Origin: Pseudoduganella guangdongensis
GTDB taxonomy: Bacteria; Pseudomonadota; Gammaproteobacteria; Burkholderiales; Burkholderiaceae_D
Reading direction: 5' to 3'
Assembly: GCF_009857475.1 (NCBI RefSeq)
Contig: NZ_WWCJ01000007.1
Location: forward strand, 62,001-126,000
Length of the DNA: 64,000 nucleotides
This document shows, piece after piece, positions 9,001 through 16,725 of this stretch; within the stretch, counting starts at the first letter, position 1; every line of letters starts with the position of its first letter. The notes below the pieces were generated by a model. That model was given only the letters and a program-made list of their open reading frames with translations. It was not told the origin of the DNA and made no database searches. The position numbers were made by a program, and so were the translations under genes.

Positions 9001-9086
9001 CCGCAGGCCAGGGCCACGCACAGCCAGCGACGCGCCTGTGCCAACGAGATATGCAAATCAACCTCAACAACGGGAAAAGATGACAT
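6060..9086 (-). CDS. Two-component-regulator-type propeller receptor with GGDEF output
   Basis: A 1008-residue protein. After a signal/anchor (WLCVALACGAALGAHA, about residues 20-37) come repeated propeller blades (about 55-660) with the recurrent pattern D-x-x-G-x-L/V-W-I/V-G-T. A Y_Y_Y domain (about 690-755) is followed by one membrane helix (about 780-800), a short coiled coil, and a GGDEF domain with an intact GGEEF near residue 909. Predicted role: a periplasmic sensor driving c-di-GMP synthesis. Ligands of this receptor class are mostly unknown. It shares its sensor architecture with the two histidine kinases at 18.6-24.6 kb. The neighbour at 10289, 5' of this gene on the same strand and just 12 bases away, is also a cyclase, so the two may be co-transcribed. 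Confidence 0.9.
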   Translation of the reverse strand: MSSFPVVEVDLHISLAQARRWLCVALACGAALGAHAAAPATAPAAAPLLASAPERALSQYRVEGWQVEQGLPQNAVSALVHASDGSVWVGTLAGLARFDGQRFTTFDTSDSADIASQPVVALMQDAQRNLWIGHNKGAALYRDGKFRQMFSAGTLGDQRVWSFAQAPDGAIWAATSSGLVRWQNGAARYFRQADGLPTDRLRALAFDRDGVLWIASSGGGLIAYSGGRFRSYTPDNGFPHLQVRAVLADPAGGVWAATAGGGLARVQGERIKVYTTADGLPTDQLTALVRDAGGALWIGTWGSGLVRMVGERFSAIASSGGLAGDHVWSLLADREGSIWVGTWVSGLARLRSRPFAVLGVPEGLSHDNVRSVLPGRHGVTWVATAGGGLNRIDADGIQVLGKQAGLPSEEISSLLEERDGTLWIGTYTGGVARLRQGKVSVFDTAQGLPSSDVRVLYQDRQGVLWAGTQSGLARLAGNGFEAVRAPGAPSGGISAILQDRAGTLWFGTTGDGLVRYRGGAFQTLTAADGLLSNWIMALYEDAAGSLWIGSNGDGLNRMRGDRLASIRPADGLWDGTCLSILEDRDGYLWLTANRGFYRVARRELDAFAEGKLARVRSDGFGPADVMRSTTFAGGLQPTSALDGAGNLLLPSARGVVTVDPRQLPDSARPPAVELQRVSVNGASQALAPALWLPPGPLTLSIHYHAHSLVHAERVRFRYRMEGLVGDWIDVGPSRAVTFPALGHGQYRFRVAASIDGQRWSEAGAGLLLTVPPYFYQTRWFAALLGLGTLGLFYGLYRLRVRQLRRREAEMKRVVAEKTEALKLANEHLSRLSFADALTGLANRRRFDAALHDEWQRAARSGAPLALVMCDIDYFKDYNDTLGHQEGDRCLAAVAGVFQQHVRRGGDLAARYGGEEFVFLCANTGLEGALAIAEELRAACAALAIPHPASAVAPVITLSLGVAVCQPLQGEPVGQLVQQADAALYCAKRAGRNRVCGPAGAPAPQLSEA

Positions 9087-9098
9087 TTTAACCAGATT

Positions 9099-10289
9099 TC
9101 ACGCCTCGGCGGCTTTGCGCGCGGCTTTGCAGGCGTACATGGCCTGGTCTGCATGGCGCATCAGCTGGTCAATGACTTCCCCGTGTTCGGGATAGAGGGC
9201 GATGCCAATGCTGGCATGCGGGGTGTGCACGCAGCCGCCCAGCAGCAGCGGGGTGGCGATCACTTGCTGGATCTTGCCCGCCACGGCCTCGGCCTGCCGC
9301 AGGTCGGCCACGTTTTCCAGCAGGGCCACGAACTCGTCGCCGCCGATGCGCGCCACGGTGTCGGCTTCGCGCACGCAGGAGGTGATGCGGCGCGCGATGG
9401 CCTGCAGCAGCTGGTCGCCCGCGATATGGCCGTGCACGTCGTTCACTTGTTTAAAGTCGTCCAGGTCGATGAACAGCAGCGCCCCGCGCGACTGGCCGCG
9501 CCGGCAGCGCGCAATGGCCGACTGGATGCGGTCCTGGAACAGGCGCCGGTTGGGCAGGCCGGTCAGCTCGTCGTAGCGCGCGGCGTGCGCCAGGTCGGCG
9601 TGCAGGGCCAGGCGCTCGATCACGGCGCCGGCCTGGCCGGCGGCGAACTGCAGCAAGTCCAGTTCCGCCGCCGAAAGCGTGCCGTGGCGGCCCAGGTCGA
9701 GCTGCATTTCACCGAAGTGCATGCCAGGCGCCGACAGCGACACATGGTGCCAGCCGCTGTCCTGCTGCGGCAGCTCGCCACTGGCAAAGGCGATGCGCTC
9801 GCCCGGCTGCAATACGGCCACCATGCCGCGCAGCGGCAGCAGGCCCTGCAGGATGGCGTGGAAGGCGCGGAACAATTCGGGCAGCGTCTCGGCGCCGTGG
9901 GCGGCAGTGGCCAGCGCCAGCATGCCGGCCTGGCGCTGCTCGGCGCGTTTGCGGCCGCTGATGTCGCGCGCCACGCCGATACGCAGGCGGTCTTGCGCCG
10001 ACCAGCGCGCCGACCACATGATATGGGCCACGCTGCCGTCCTTGCGCAGGTAGCGGTTTTCGAAACCAAGGCGGGGCTGGCCTTGCATCACCTGTCCCAT
10101 TTCCGCCACAGTGTGCGCGCGGTCGTCGGGGTGGATGAAGTCGAGCACGCGGCGCCCGATCATTTCCTCCGGCGTGTAGCCGAAAATGGCCAGGCAGGCG
10201 GAATTGACGAAAGCGATGCGCCCGTCCTCTTCCACCAGGAAGACGGCATCGAGCAGGAGCTCGGGCAGGCGCTGCAATGCATCAGTCAT
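9099..10289 (-). CDS. PAS-GAF-like-GGDEF diguanylate cyclase
   Basis: A 396-residue cytoplasmic protein from ATG 10289; a TTG six codons further out also opens the frame but is less likely. PAS domain about residues 8-120 (FLVEEDGRIAFVNSACLAIFGY, PAC ending VARDISGRKRAEQ), then a GAF-like stretch (about 130-232), then GGDEF (about 240-390) with RIGGDEFVALLENV. The signature is intact, so it should make c-di-GMP. It lies 12 bases upstream of the propeller-GGDEF gene on the same strand, suggesting an operon of two cyclases with different inputs. Confidence 0.88.
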   Translation of the reverse strand: MTDALQRLPELLLDAVFLVEEDGRIAFVNSACLAIFGYTPEEMIGRRVLDFIHPDDRAHTVAEMGQVMQGQPRLGFENRYLRKDGSVAHIMWSARWSAQDRLRIGVARDISGRKRAEQRQAGMLALATAAHGAETLPELFRAFHAILQGLLPLRGMVAVLQPGERIAFASGELPQQDSGWHHVSLSAPGMHFGEMQLDLGRHGTLSAAELDLLQFAAGQAGAVIERLALHADLAHAARYDELTGLPNRRLFQDRIQSAIARCRRGQSRGALLFIDLDDFKQVNDVHGHIAGDQLLQAIARRITSCVREADTVARIGGDEFVALLENVADLRQAEAVAGKIQQVIATPLLLGGCVHTPHASIGIALYPEHGEVIDQLMRHADQAMYACKAARKAAEA

Positions 10290-10378
10290 GCTTTGAGGAT
10301 ACAGCAAAAATAGTCACGGCCGGGGCGCCTTTCTGCAACTTTCCCTACGGAAACAAGGCTCCCCGGCTTCTGCGCCGC

Positions 10379-12829
10379 TTACTCCGATACCTCGATCACC
10401 TTGTAGTTCGGATCGGCGGTGATCTGCGCTTCGGTGTAGGGCAGCTTGGCCCACTGGCCCTTGGCGTACAGCTTGGTCTGGTCGTTGAAGTAAGGGCTGT
10501 CCGGGTCGGACGACTGGCTGTAGGTCAGGATGCCTTCCGCCACCGGGCCGGCGTCGTCCCAGGTTACGAACTGGATATAGCTGTTGCCGTAGGCGCCGGC
10601 GTTGGTCTTGGAGTCCGCCGTGTAGACCACGATGCCCGGATACAGCTCGTTGCGCACGCCGCGCCAGTTCATGAAGGTGTAGCGGCCGCCCGGGATCGGC
10701 AGCGCGCCGTCCGGACGCGACACGGTCTGCACCTGGGCCGGCGTGGTGCGGCGCTTGGCGGCGCTGTCGAACTGGCTGCCGGCCACCAGGCTTTCCAGTT
10801 TGGCCAGGGCAGCCGGCACGCTGGCCGCTGCGGCGCCGCGCGGGGTTTCCAGCGGGTCGGTTGGATCGTATGCCACGCTCCACCAGGAAGCGGCATTCAG
10901 CTCGCCCAGGCCGGCGTACAGCTCATAGAACAGGATGGCGCCCTGGCTGTTCGGGGCGTGCGTCTTGTCCCAGGCGGCCAGCACGCTGCAGGCGTCCTTG
11001 GCGGCCGCCGAAGCGGTGCTGGAAGCCAGGCAGGCGGCGGTGAAGTCCGGCAGCCATTTCTGCGCCTTGAAGAAGCGCGCCTGCAGGTACAGCTGCTGCA
11101 GGTTGGCCAGGGTGAAGCGGTTGCTGGCCAGGCCGTCGGCGCCGGCCAGGCGGTCGCGCACAATGGCGTGGCCGGTACGGGTGCGGTTGTTTTGCGGCAT
11201 GCCTTCCGCGTTCGGGCCGGTGGCGATGATCTTCGGATAGCCGTTCAGGTACTGGCCGACCGTCGGCCACCAGTGGCTGTCGTTGGCGTTCAGGATGTAG
11301 TCGCTGCGCTTGATCCACGGACGCTGCGCGGCCGGCACGGCGCCCGCCCAGTCGCAGGCGGCCGTGGTGCCGGCCATGACCACCACGCCGGTGCTGGCCA
11401 TGATGTCCTGGAACGGCGCACCCTGCGCCTTGCCCGGCACGCAGGCGGCCAGCTGCGGGTCGACCACATTGGCGGCCACCGAGTAGTTGGCGTACAGCGT
11501 GTCGCCGGCGCGGTCGGCCGCCATGGTGTTGACCCACGGCAGCGCGCTGTAGGTGGCGTTGGCTTCGCGCAGGCTGTCGACGCTGGTGGCCTTGCCGTTC
11601 AGGATGACCTGGTCGATCAGCTTGTAGTTGCCCAGGTTGGCGTCCTGGATCGCGAAGGCCGCCGTGCTGCCCCAGGCGAAGGAGCTGTCCATCAGCATCG
11701 GGCCATACTCGGTGGTGTACAGGGTGCGCGAGAGCTGGGTCACGGCGCCGTCGGCACCTTTCACGCTGATGGTCAGCGGCACCGCCGTCATCGGCACCGC
11801 CTTGCCGTCCTTGATGTAGCGGGTCGGGCTGGTCGGGTCGAGCGCCAGGTAGCGCAGGGTGAAGCGGTTGTCGGTGGAGAAGGTATGGGTCCAGGCCACC
11901 TTGTCGTTAAAGCCGATCAGCGGGATCGGCACGCCCAGCAGGGTGGCGCCCATCACGTCGTAGCCCTTGCCGGTCACGGTCAGGTGCAACTGGTTCAGGC
12001 GCAGCGCGCCCCACCACGGGAAGTGCGGGTTGCCGAACACGATGCCCTTGCCGCTCTGCGTTACTTCCTTGCCCAGGCCGAAGCCGTTGGAGCCGATGGT
12101 GTGCTCGTGCAGGGCCTGCATATTGCGGAAGATCGACGAATTGGTATAGCTGGCGGCGGCCAGCAGGCGCTCCTTGCCCGGCTTGGCCAGCGCCGCCACT
12201 TTCACGGCCGGCGGCTGGGCCGAGCCGATGGCCTTGATGAAGGCCATCGAGCTGCCGGCCATGGCGGCCTGGGCGAAGCGCAGGTAGGCGTCGTCCTCGG
12301 TCATCGGCTGCACCCAGGCCGCGTTGCGGCAGGTGGCCGGCAGGCTGGCGGCCGGCGTCTCTTTCAGGTAGCGGTTATAGCCGGCCACGAAGCCGGAGGT
12401 CAGGTCCTGCGCATCCTGGCTGGAGGCGGCCTTGATCTTGGCCGCCAGCGCCGGCGTGAACAGCAGCTTGTAGAAGAAATCGGAATCGATATTGGGGAAG
12501 GTGTCGCCCAGCTGTCCCAGGTAGCCGCCGCTGCCGCCGAAATGCTTGGCGCGTTCGCCGTGCAGGGTCACCAGCTCCTCCGCGTACAGGCAGATATTGT
12601 CCTTGGCGAAGGCGTAGCCATAGCCATAGCCGGCGCCCTTGAAGGTGGCGGCTTTGACGTGCGGCACATTGTGCGAGGTATAGCGGATCGAGGCCACATA
12701 GGTGCTGCCGCTGATCGGCGGCGTGGTCGGGGTGGTGGGCGCTGGCGCGTCGTCGCTGCTGCCGCTGCAGGCCGCCAGCACGACCAGGGGCATTAATTTC
12801 AGTAAACGGGATACCAAATGCTGCTTCAT
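10379..12829 (-). CDS. Penicillin-acylase-family lipoprotein (acyl-homoserine lactone acylase-like)
   Basis: An 816-residue Ntn-hydrolase. It has a lipoprotein signal peptide with lipobox LAAC (Cys21), then a Pro/Thr linker. The alpha-chain region contains the family motif GYGYGYAFAKDNICLYAEEL. The autoprocessing site is HTIGSNGFGLG, with Ser247 the predicted new N-terminal nucleophile of the beta chain. Then come FGNPHFPWWG and IPLIGFNDKVAWTHT, both typical of PvdQ/QuiP/aculeacin acylases. It would sit in the periplasm on a membrane anchor and cleave N-acyl amide bonds; AHL or lipopeptide amides are the likely but unproven substrates. It is divergent from the GST gene, and a dyad at 12915-12937 lies between them. 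No luxI or luxR homologue occurs in the window. Confidence 0.88.
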   Translation of the reverse strand: MKQHLVSRLLKLMPLVVLAACSGSSDDAPAPTTPTTPPISGSTYVASIRYTSHNVPHVKAATFKGAGYGYGYAFAKDNICLYAEELVTLHGERAKHFGGSGGYLGQLGDTFPNIDSDFFYKLLFTPALAAKIKAASSQDAQDLTSGFVAGYNRYLKETPAASLPATCRNAAWVQPMTEDDAYLRFAQAAMAGSSMAFIKAIGSAQPPAVKVAALAKPGKERLLAAASYTNSSIFRNMQALHEHTIGSNGFGLGKEVTQSGKGIVFGNPHFPWWGALRLNQLHLTVTGKGYDVMGATLLGVPIPLIGFNDKVAWTHTFSTDNRFTLRYLALDPTSPTRYIKDGKAVPMTAVPLTISVKGADGAVTQLSRTLYTTEYGPMLMDSSFAWGSTAAFAIQDANLGNYKLIDQVILNGKATSVDSLREANATYSALPWVNTMAADRAGDTLYANYSVAANVVDPQLAACVPGKAQGAPFQDIMASTGVVVMAGTTAACDWAGAVPAAQRPWIKRSDYILNANDSHWWPTVGQYLNGYPKIIATGPNAEGMPQNNRTRTGHAIVRDRLAGADGLASNRFTLANLQQLYLQARFFKAQKWLPDFTAACLASSTASAAAKDACSVLAAWDKTHAPNSQGAILFYELYAGLGELNAASWWSVAYDPTDPLETPRGAAAASVPAALAKLESLVAGSQFDSAAKRRTTPAQVQTVSRPDGALPIPGGRYTFMNWRGVRNELYPGIVVYTADSKTNAGAYGNSYIQFVTWDDAGPVAEGILTYSQSSDPDSPYFNDQTKLYAKGQWAKLPYTEAQITADPNYKVIEVSE

Positions 12830-12914
12830 CTTGTCTCCTCTTTTGTTCTGCTTATGGGGTATGGCGAATAAATCATACTATGCATTTATCGCAACAGAAC
12901 ACGCCGGGGCAAGA

Positions 12915-12937
12915 CTTCGTTTACCAGTTAAACGAAG
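12915..12937. promoter_or_regulatory. Dyad between acylase and GST genes, possible operator
   Basis: CTTCGTTTA (12915-12923) and TAAACGAAG (12929-12937) are perfect 9-bp arms around CCAGT. It lies in the 181-base divergent intergenic space and has no T-run on either side, so it looks more like an operator than a terminator. The cognate regulator is not identified. Confidence 0.4.
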
Positions 12938-13010
12938 AAATTAGAGGGCGGCATCTAATTCCCGTTTGCCGCATAATCGCGGGCATTCACCACTCACGAA
13001 AGCAACACTC

Positions 13011-13715
13011 ATGACCGGTATCGCCGATTTCGCCATCAACGCCAAATGGCCCGCGCAACACCCTGAGCGCCTGCAACTGTATTCGCTGCCGACGCCGAAC
13101 GGCGTCAAAGTGTCGATCATGCTGGAAGAGATTGGCCTGCCCTACGAGGCGCACCTGGTCGACTTCGAAACCGGCGACCAGATGACGCCGGAATTCCTCT
13201 CGCTCAACCCGAACAACAAGATCCCCGCCATCATCGACCCGGACGGCCCGGGCGGCGCGCCGCTGCCGCTGTTCGAGTCCGGCGCCATCCTGCTCTACCT
13301 GGCGGAAAAGACCGGCCAGTTGCTGCCGCAGGACGCGGCGGCGCGCTACGAAACCATCCAGTGGCTGATGTTCCAGATGGGCGGCATCGGCCCGATGTTC
13401 GGCCAGGTCGGCTTCTTCCACAAATTCGCCGGCAAGGCCTATGAGGACAAGCGCCCGCGCGACCGCTACATCGCCGAAGCGGCGCGCCTGCTGGCCGTGC
13501 TGGAACAGCGCCTGCAGGGCCGCCAGTGGATCATGGGCGAGGAATTCAGCATCGCCGACATCGCCATCTTCCCGTGGGTGCGCAACCTGGTCGAGTACTA
13601 CGGCGCCGGTGAACTGGTGGGCTACGAGCGCTTTGCCAATGTGCAGCGCGTGCTGGCGGCCTTCGTGGCGCGGCCGGCTGTTGCGCGCGGCCTGAAGATT
13701 CCCGCGCGCGCCTGA
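13011..13715 (+). CDS. Glutathione S-transferase (YfcG/YghU-like)
   Basis: A 234-residue protein. The ATG at 13011 is chosen over an upstream TTG because the family N-terminus is short. The N-terminal thioredoxin-like domain has YSLPTPNGVKVSIMLEEIGLPYE (about residues 23-45) with the Nu-class TPNG motif in place of a catalytic Tyr/Ser/Cys, then NPNNKIPAIIDPDG and LFESGAILLYLAEK, the glutathione-binding E-S pair. The C-terminal helical domain contains QMGGIGPMFGQ and FSIADIAIFPWV, the conserved N-capping box. The likely activity is disulfide-bond oxidoreductase on glutathione disulfide, as in E. coli YfcG and YghU. Divergent from the acylase gene. Confidence 0.92.
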   Translation: MTGIADFAINAKWPAQHPERLQLYSLPTPNGVKVSIMLEEIGLPYEAHLVDFETGDQMTPEFLSLNPNNKIPAIIDPDGPGGAPLPLFESGAILLYLAEKTGQLLPQDAAARYETIQWLMFQMGGIGPMFGQVGFFHKFAGKAYEDKRPRDRYIAEAARLLAVLEQRLQGRQWIMGEEFSIADIAIFPWVRNLVEYYGAGELVGYERFANVQRVLAAFVARPAVARGLKIPARA

Positions 13716-13783
13716 AAATACCGCAGCGCCGGGCGTACAATGGCCGGACTGGGCTGACAGCCCGTCCTGCCAGGAGCCTTGCC

Positions 13784-14764
13784 ATGGAATGCCTGAAGCG
13801 CTGCACCACCTTCCTCCTCTTGCTGGCAGCCCTGGTGGCGGCGCCGGCCCACGCCGGCAAACCCTACCAGCACTTCGTCGTCGGCAACGGCAACAATGCC
13901 GTACTGCCGCAGCCGGCCAAGGCGGCCATGGTGCTGATGGGCGGCGGGCCCGACGTCGATGCCGCTTTTGCCTGGATGATCCAGAAAAGCGGCGGCGGCA
14001 ATTTCGTCGTGATCCGCAGCCGCGGCACCGACGCCTACAACCCCTATATCTACGCCATGGGTGGCGTGCAGTCGGTGGAAACCCTGGTGATCCCGAGCCG
14101 CGACGCCGCCAACGATCCCTTTGTAGCGCAGCGCATCCGCAACGCCGAGGCGCTGTTCATCGCCGGCGGCGACCAGTCTGACTACATCAATTACTGGCAA
14201 GGCACGCCGGTGCAGGCCGCCATCCAGGAACTGGCCGGGCGCCGCATCCCGCTCGGCGGCACCAGCGCCGGCATGATGGTGCTGGGCCGTTTCGTCTATT
14301 CCGCGCTGAACGGCAGCATCACCTCGCCCGAGGCGCTGGCCAATCCCTTCGACAAGCGCATCACGCTGGCGCGCGACTATCTGGCCATGCCGGACCTGGG
14401 CAGCGTGGTGACGGACGCGCACTTCGACACGCGCGAACGGCTGGGGCGCCTGGTGACCTTCATGGCGCGCATCGTCAACGACGGCTGGGCCGGCATGGCG
14501 CGCGGCATCGGGGTGGATGTGGAAACGGCACTGCTGGTGGAGGACGGCAAGGGCACGCGGGTCGGGCTGGGGGCGGTGACTTTCGTGCAATCGGTGGGCC
14601 AGCCGCAAGTGTGCAAGCCGCGCCAGCCGCTGACCTACCTGAACCTTGCCGCGCAGCGCCTGGCCGGCGGCGGCAGTTTCGACCTGCGCAACTGGGCCAG
14701 CTACGACGGCGGCACGACCAGCTTCACCGTGTCCGCCGACAAGGGCGTGCTGCTTACCAGGTAA
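13784..14764 (+). CDS. Secreted cyanophycinase-like peptidase (S51)
   Basis: A 326-residue protein. A Sec signal peptide (LLLLAALVAAPAHA) is followed by an S51 fold. LMGGGPDVDAAF is near residue 50, LFIAGGDQSDYINYW near 124, and the nucleophile elbow LGGTSAGMMVLG has Ser161. AHFDTRERLGRL follows. Secreted cyanophycinases release beta-Asp-Arg dipeptides from cyanophycin scavenged outside the cell; substrate here is inferred from the family. No cyanophycin synthetase or isoaspartyl dipeptidase gene is nearby. Its 3' end overlaps that of the convergent DUF2058 gene by 11 bases. Confidence 0.85.
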   Translation: MECLKRCTTFLLLLAALVAAPAHAGKPYQHFVVGNGNNAVLPQPAKAAMVLMGGGPDVDAAFAWMIQKSGGGNFVVIRSRGTDAYNPYIYAMGGVQSVETLVIPSRDAANDPFVAQRIRNAEALFIAGGDQSDYINYWQGTPVQAAIQELAGRRIPLGGTSAGMMVLGRFVYSALNGSITSPEALANPFDKRITLARDYLAMPDLGSVVTDAHFDTRERLGRLVTFMARIVNDGWAGMARGIGVDVETALLVEDGKGTRVGLGAVTFVQSVGQPQVCKPRQPLTYLNLAAQRLAGGGSFDLRNWASYDGGTTSFTVSADKGVLLTR

Positions 14765-15299
14765 AGTCGTCCGGGATCTTGTAGTCGGCGTAAGGATCGT
14801 CTTCCGCCGGCTCGCTGGCGGCCTTCTTGACCGACACCACCACTTCCGGCGCGCGCTCGGCGATCTTCTCGGCCACCACGCGCGGCACCAGTTCGGCCAC
14901 GTCGTCCAGCACCACGATCACCAGGCGGCCGTTGACCAGGTGCTGCTGCACCGCCGCCGACACGTGGATGCGCTCAATCTTGCTGCCGAAGGTGAAGTTG
15001 TACGGCACGTCGCCCTTGCCCTTGGACTGGCGGTGCTGCTGCACCATCTGCACCACTTGGGCCATGATGGCTTTCTGGCTGGCGGCCGCGTCGCGCTGGG
15101 CGTTGAGTTCGCGCGCACGCTCGGCCTGTTTGCGCTGCTGCTCCAGCACGGCTTCGCGCGCCTGGTCCGCCGCTTTCTCGCCGGTGCGCAATTCCTCTTT
15201 CCACTGTTTGGACTTATCCTGTTTGGCTTTGTTGACCTTTTTCTTATCGACCAGGCCAGCCTTCATCAATTGTTCTTGCAACGAAACCATATGCATCAC
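14754..15299 (-). CDS. DUF2058 family protein (YaiL-like)
   Basis: A 181-residue soluble protein. The first 90 residues are a very charged, lysine/glutamine-rich helix starting MVSLQEQLMKAGLVDKKKVN, and the conserved YNFTFGSKIERIHV lies near residue 100. Then LVNGRLVIVVLDDVAELVP and an acidic C-terminus (DDPYADYKIPDDFTW) close the domain. The family is annotated as nucleoprotein/polynucleotide-associated in E. coli, with no firm function. ATG 15299 or 15290 could be the start. The gene is convergent with, and overlaps, the cyanophycinase gene by 11 bases. Confidence 0.85.
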   Translation of the reverse strand: MMHMVSLQEQLMKAGLVDKKKVNKAKQDKSKQWKEELRTGEKAADQAREAVLEQQRKQAERARELNAQRDAAASQKAIMAQVVQMVQQHRQSKGKGDVPYNFTFGSKIERIHVSAAVQQHLVNGRLVIVVLDDVAELVPRVVAEKIAERAPEVVVSVKKAASEPAEDDPYADYKIPDDFTW

Positions 15300-15343
15300 T
15301 CCTTTAATGACAGAAGTTTAGCAGAGCGCGCTATAGTGCCTCA

Positions 15344-16192
15344 ATGAACCGTTTCTTCCTGCTGGCCGGCGCCCTGGCGGCGCTGCCACCCGCCGCCAGC
15401 GCCAGCGATGGCGCCCAACTGCTAGCCCTGGTCAATGCCTGGCGCGCCGCGCCCGCCGCCTGCCAGGGCCGCGCGCGCCCGGCCATGCCGCCGCTGGCGC
15501 CGGTCGCCCTCCTGTCGCGCGTGGCGCTGCGGCCGGGCAGCATCCTGTTGGCCGAACTGGACCAGGCGGGCTACGACCCGGAGCGCGCCGACGCGCTGCA
15601 AGTGGCCGGCCCCACGGATGCGCGCCAGGCCTTCGAGATCCTGCGCGAGAACTATTGCACCACCCTGTCCAGCACACGCTACCGCGATATCGGCGCCAGC
15701 CGCAACGGCACCGAGTGGACCATCGTGCTGGCCAGCGCCATGCCCAATGCGCTGCTGCTCCTGCCCGGCCAGGAGCAGGCCGGGCAGGAAGTGCTGGCCG
15801 CCACCAATGCCGCGCGCGCCGTGCCGCGCGATTGCGGCGGCATGGCCATGCCAGCCGCGCCGCCGGTACGCTGGAACGCGCAACTGGCCGCCGCCGCCCT
15901 GGCCCACAGCCAGGACATGGCGCAGCAGGGCTACTTCGGCCACACCAGCAAGCAGGGCAATGAAGTGACGCAGCGCGTGGCCGCCGCCGGCTATGCCTGG
16001 CGCAATGTGGCGGAGAACATCGCGCGCGGCCAGACCAGCGCGCAGGAGGCCGTGGCCGGCTGGCTCAGCAGCCCGGGCCACTGCCGTTCGCTGATGGATG
16101 CGCGCATGAGCGAGATGGGCGCCGCGTACAGCATCCGCAGCAACAAACGTTCCACTGCGTACTGGACCCAGGTGTTCGCCGCGCCGCGCTGA
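15344..16192 (+). CDS. CAP (SCP/PR1) domain secreted protein
   Basis: A 282-residue protein with a signal peptide (FFLLAGALAALPPAASA). The C-terminal CAP domain (about residues 145-280) shows LAAAALAHSQDMAQQGYFGH (His in the HSQDM and GH elements), then GYAWRNVAENIARG and WLSSPGHCRSLMD. These supply the two-His/Glu CAP cavity. The N-terminal half (residues 20-140) is a weaker, partly CAP-like repeat with ILLAELDQAGYDP and an unpaired cysteine pair. Bacterial CAP proteins are extracytoplasmic and mostly uncharacterised. It is divergent from DUF2058 with a 44-base gap. Confidence 0.85.
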   Translation: MNRFFLLAGALAALPPAASASDGAQLLALVNAWRAAPAACQGRARPAMPPLAPVALLSRVALRPGSILLAELDQAGYDPERADALQVAGPTDARQAFEILRENYCTTLSSTRYRDIGASRNGTEWTIVLASAMPNALLLLPGQEQAGQEVLAATNAARAVPRDCGGMAMPAAPPVRWNAQLAAAALAHSQDMAQQGYFGHTSKQGNEVTQRVAAAGYAWRNVAENIARGQTSAQEAVAGWLSSPGHCRSLMDARMSEMGAAYSIRSNKRSTAYWTQVFAAPR

Positions 16193-16279
16193 GCTTGAAC
16201 TTCCGCCTTCGACGGACTAGGCTTATCTGATCGGCAGCCTGCGGCATGCCGCTGCGGGTGTCGTTGTACGGGGGATGCC

Positions 16280-16711
16280 ATGGACACCAAAAAACTGATC
16301 GGTGAAGGTTACAAGCTGTTTGCAAGCGGGGACCTGAAGGGTTTGCTGGACCGCTATGAGGACGACGCGGAACTGATCCATCCTGAATCGGACTACCTGC
16401 CCGTCTCGGGCAGCTATCGCGGCAAGCAGGAGATTGCCGCCTACTTCGTGACGCTGAATGAAACCCTGCAGTGCCTGGCGCTGGAACCGAAAACCATGGT
16501 GGCGGAGGGCGACACGGTGGTGGTCACCGGCGACTCGCGCTGGCTGGCGCGCAGCACCGGCATCAGCTACGACAATCCATTCGTGCACGTGTTCAAGCTG
16601 CGCGGCGACAAAGTCGCCTCGCAGCGCGCCTACTTCGACACCAGCAAGATGGAACACGCCTTGCATCCTGCCACCACCGGCCAGGCTGCCGGCAAACCGC
16701 TGCACCACTAA
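16280..16711 (+). CDS. SnoaL/NTF2-like protein
   Basis: A 143-residue alpha+beta barrel of the SnoaL-like type. It has the helix MDTKKLIGEGYKLFASGDLKGLLDRY, then DDAELIHPESDYLPVSGSYRGKQEI. The strands VVTGDSRWLARSTG and FVHVFKLRGDKVASQRAYFD follow. It has no signal peptide. Such proteins are small-molecule isomerases, cyclases or non-catalytic binders; nothing fixes the ligand here. The TPR gene starts 14 bases downstream behind a strong AGGAGG, so they form an operon. Confidence 0.82.
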   Translation: MDTKKLIGEGYKLFASGDLKGLLDRYEDDAELIHPESDYLPVSGSYRGKQEIAAYFVTLNETLQCLALEPKTMVAEGDTVVVTGDSRWLARSTGISYDNPFVHVFKLRGDKVASQRAYFDTSKMEHALHPATTGQAAGKPLHH

Positions 16712-16725
16712 ACAGGAGGAGTACC

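Noticed and set aside
5781..9083. A very long open frame on the plus strand opposite the propeller-GGDEF gene (1100 codons)
   Set aside because: The translation is Ala/Arg/Gln/His-rich without domains, and the opposite strand encodes a complete recognisable protein. It is a GC-rich shadow.
10277..12796. 839-codon open frame opposite the acylase gene
   Set aside because: The composition is Gly/Arg/His-rich throughout, and the acylase on the other strand has signal peptide, nucleophile and family motifs.
13784..14764. A cyanophycin storage locus
   Set aside because: Only the peptidase is present; there is no synthetase or dipeptidase, so no storage pathway can be claimed here.
14754..14764. 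Short 3' overlaps of convergent genes (also at 32030-32043 and 46439-46449) as a regulatory antisense device
   Set aside because: Overlaps of 11-14 bases are ordinary in dense GC-rich genomes and need no special explanation.
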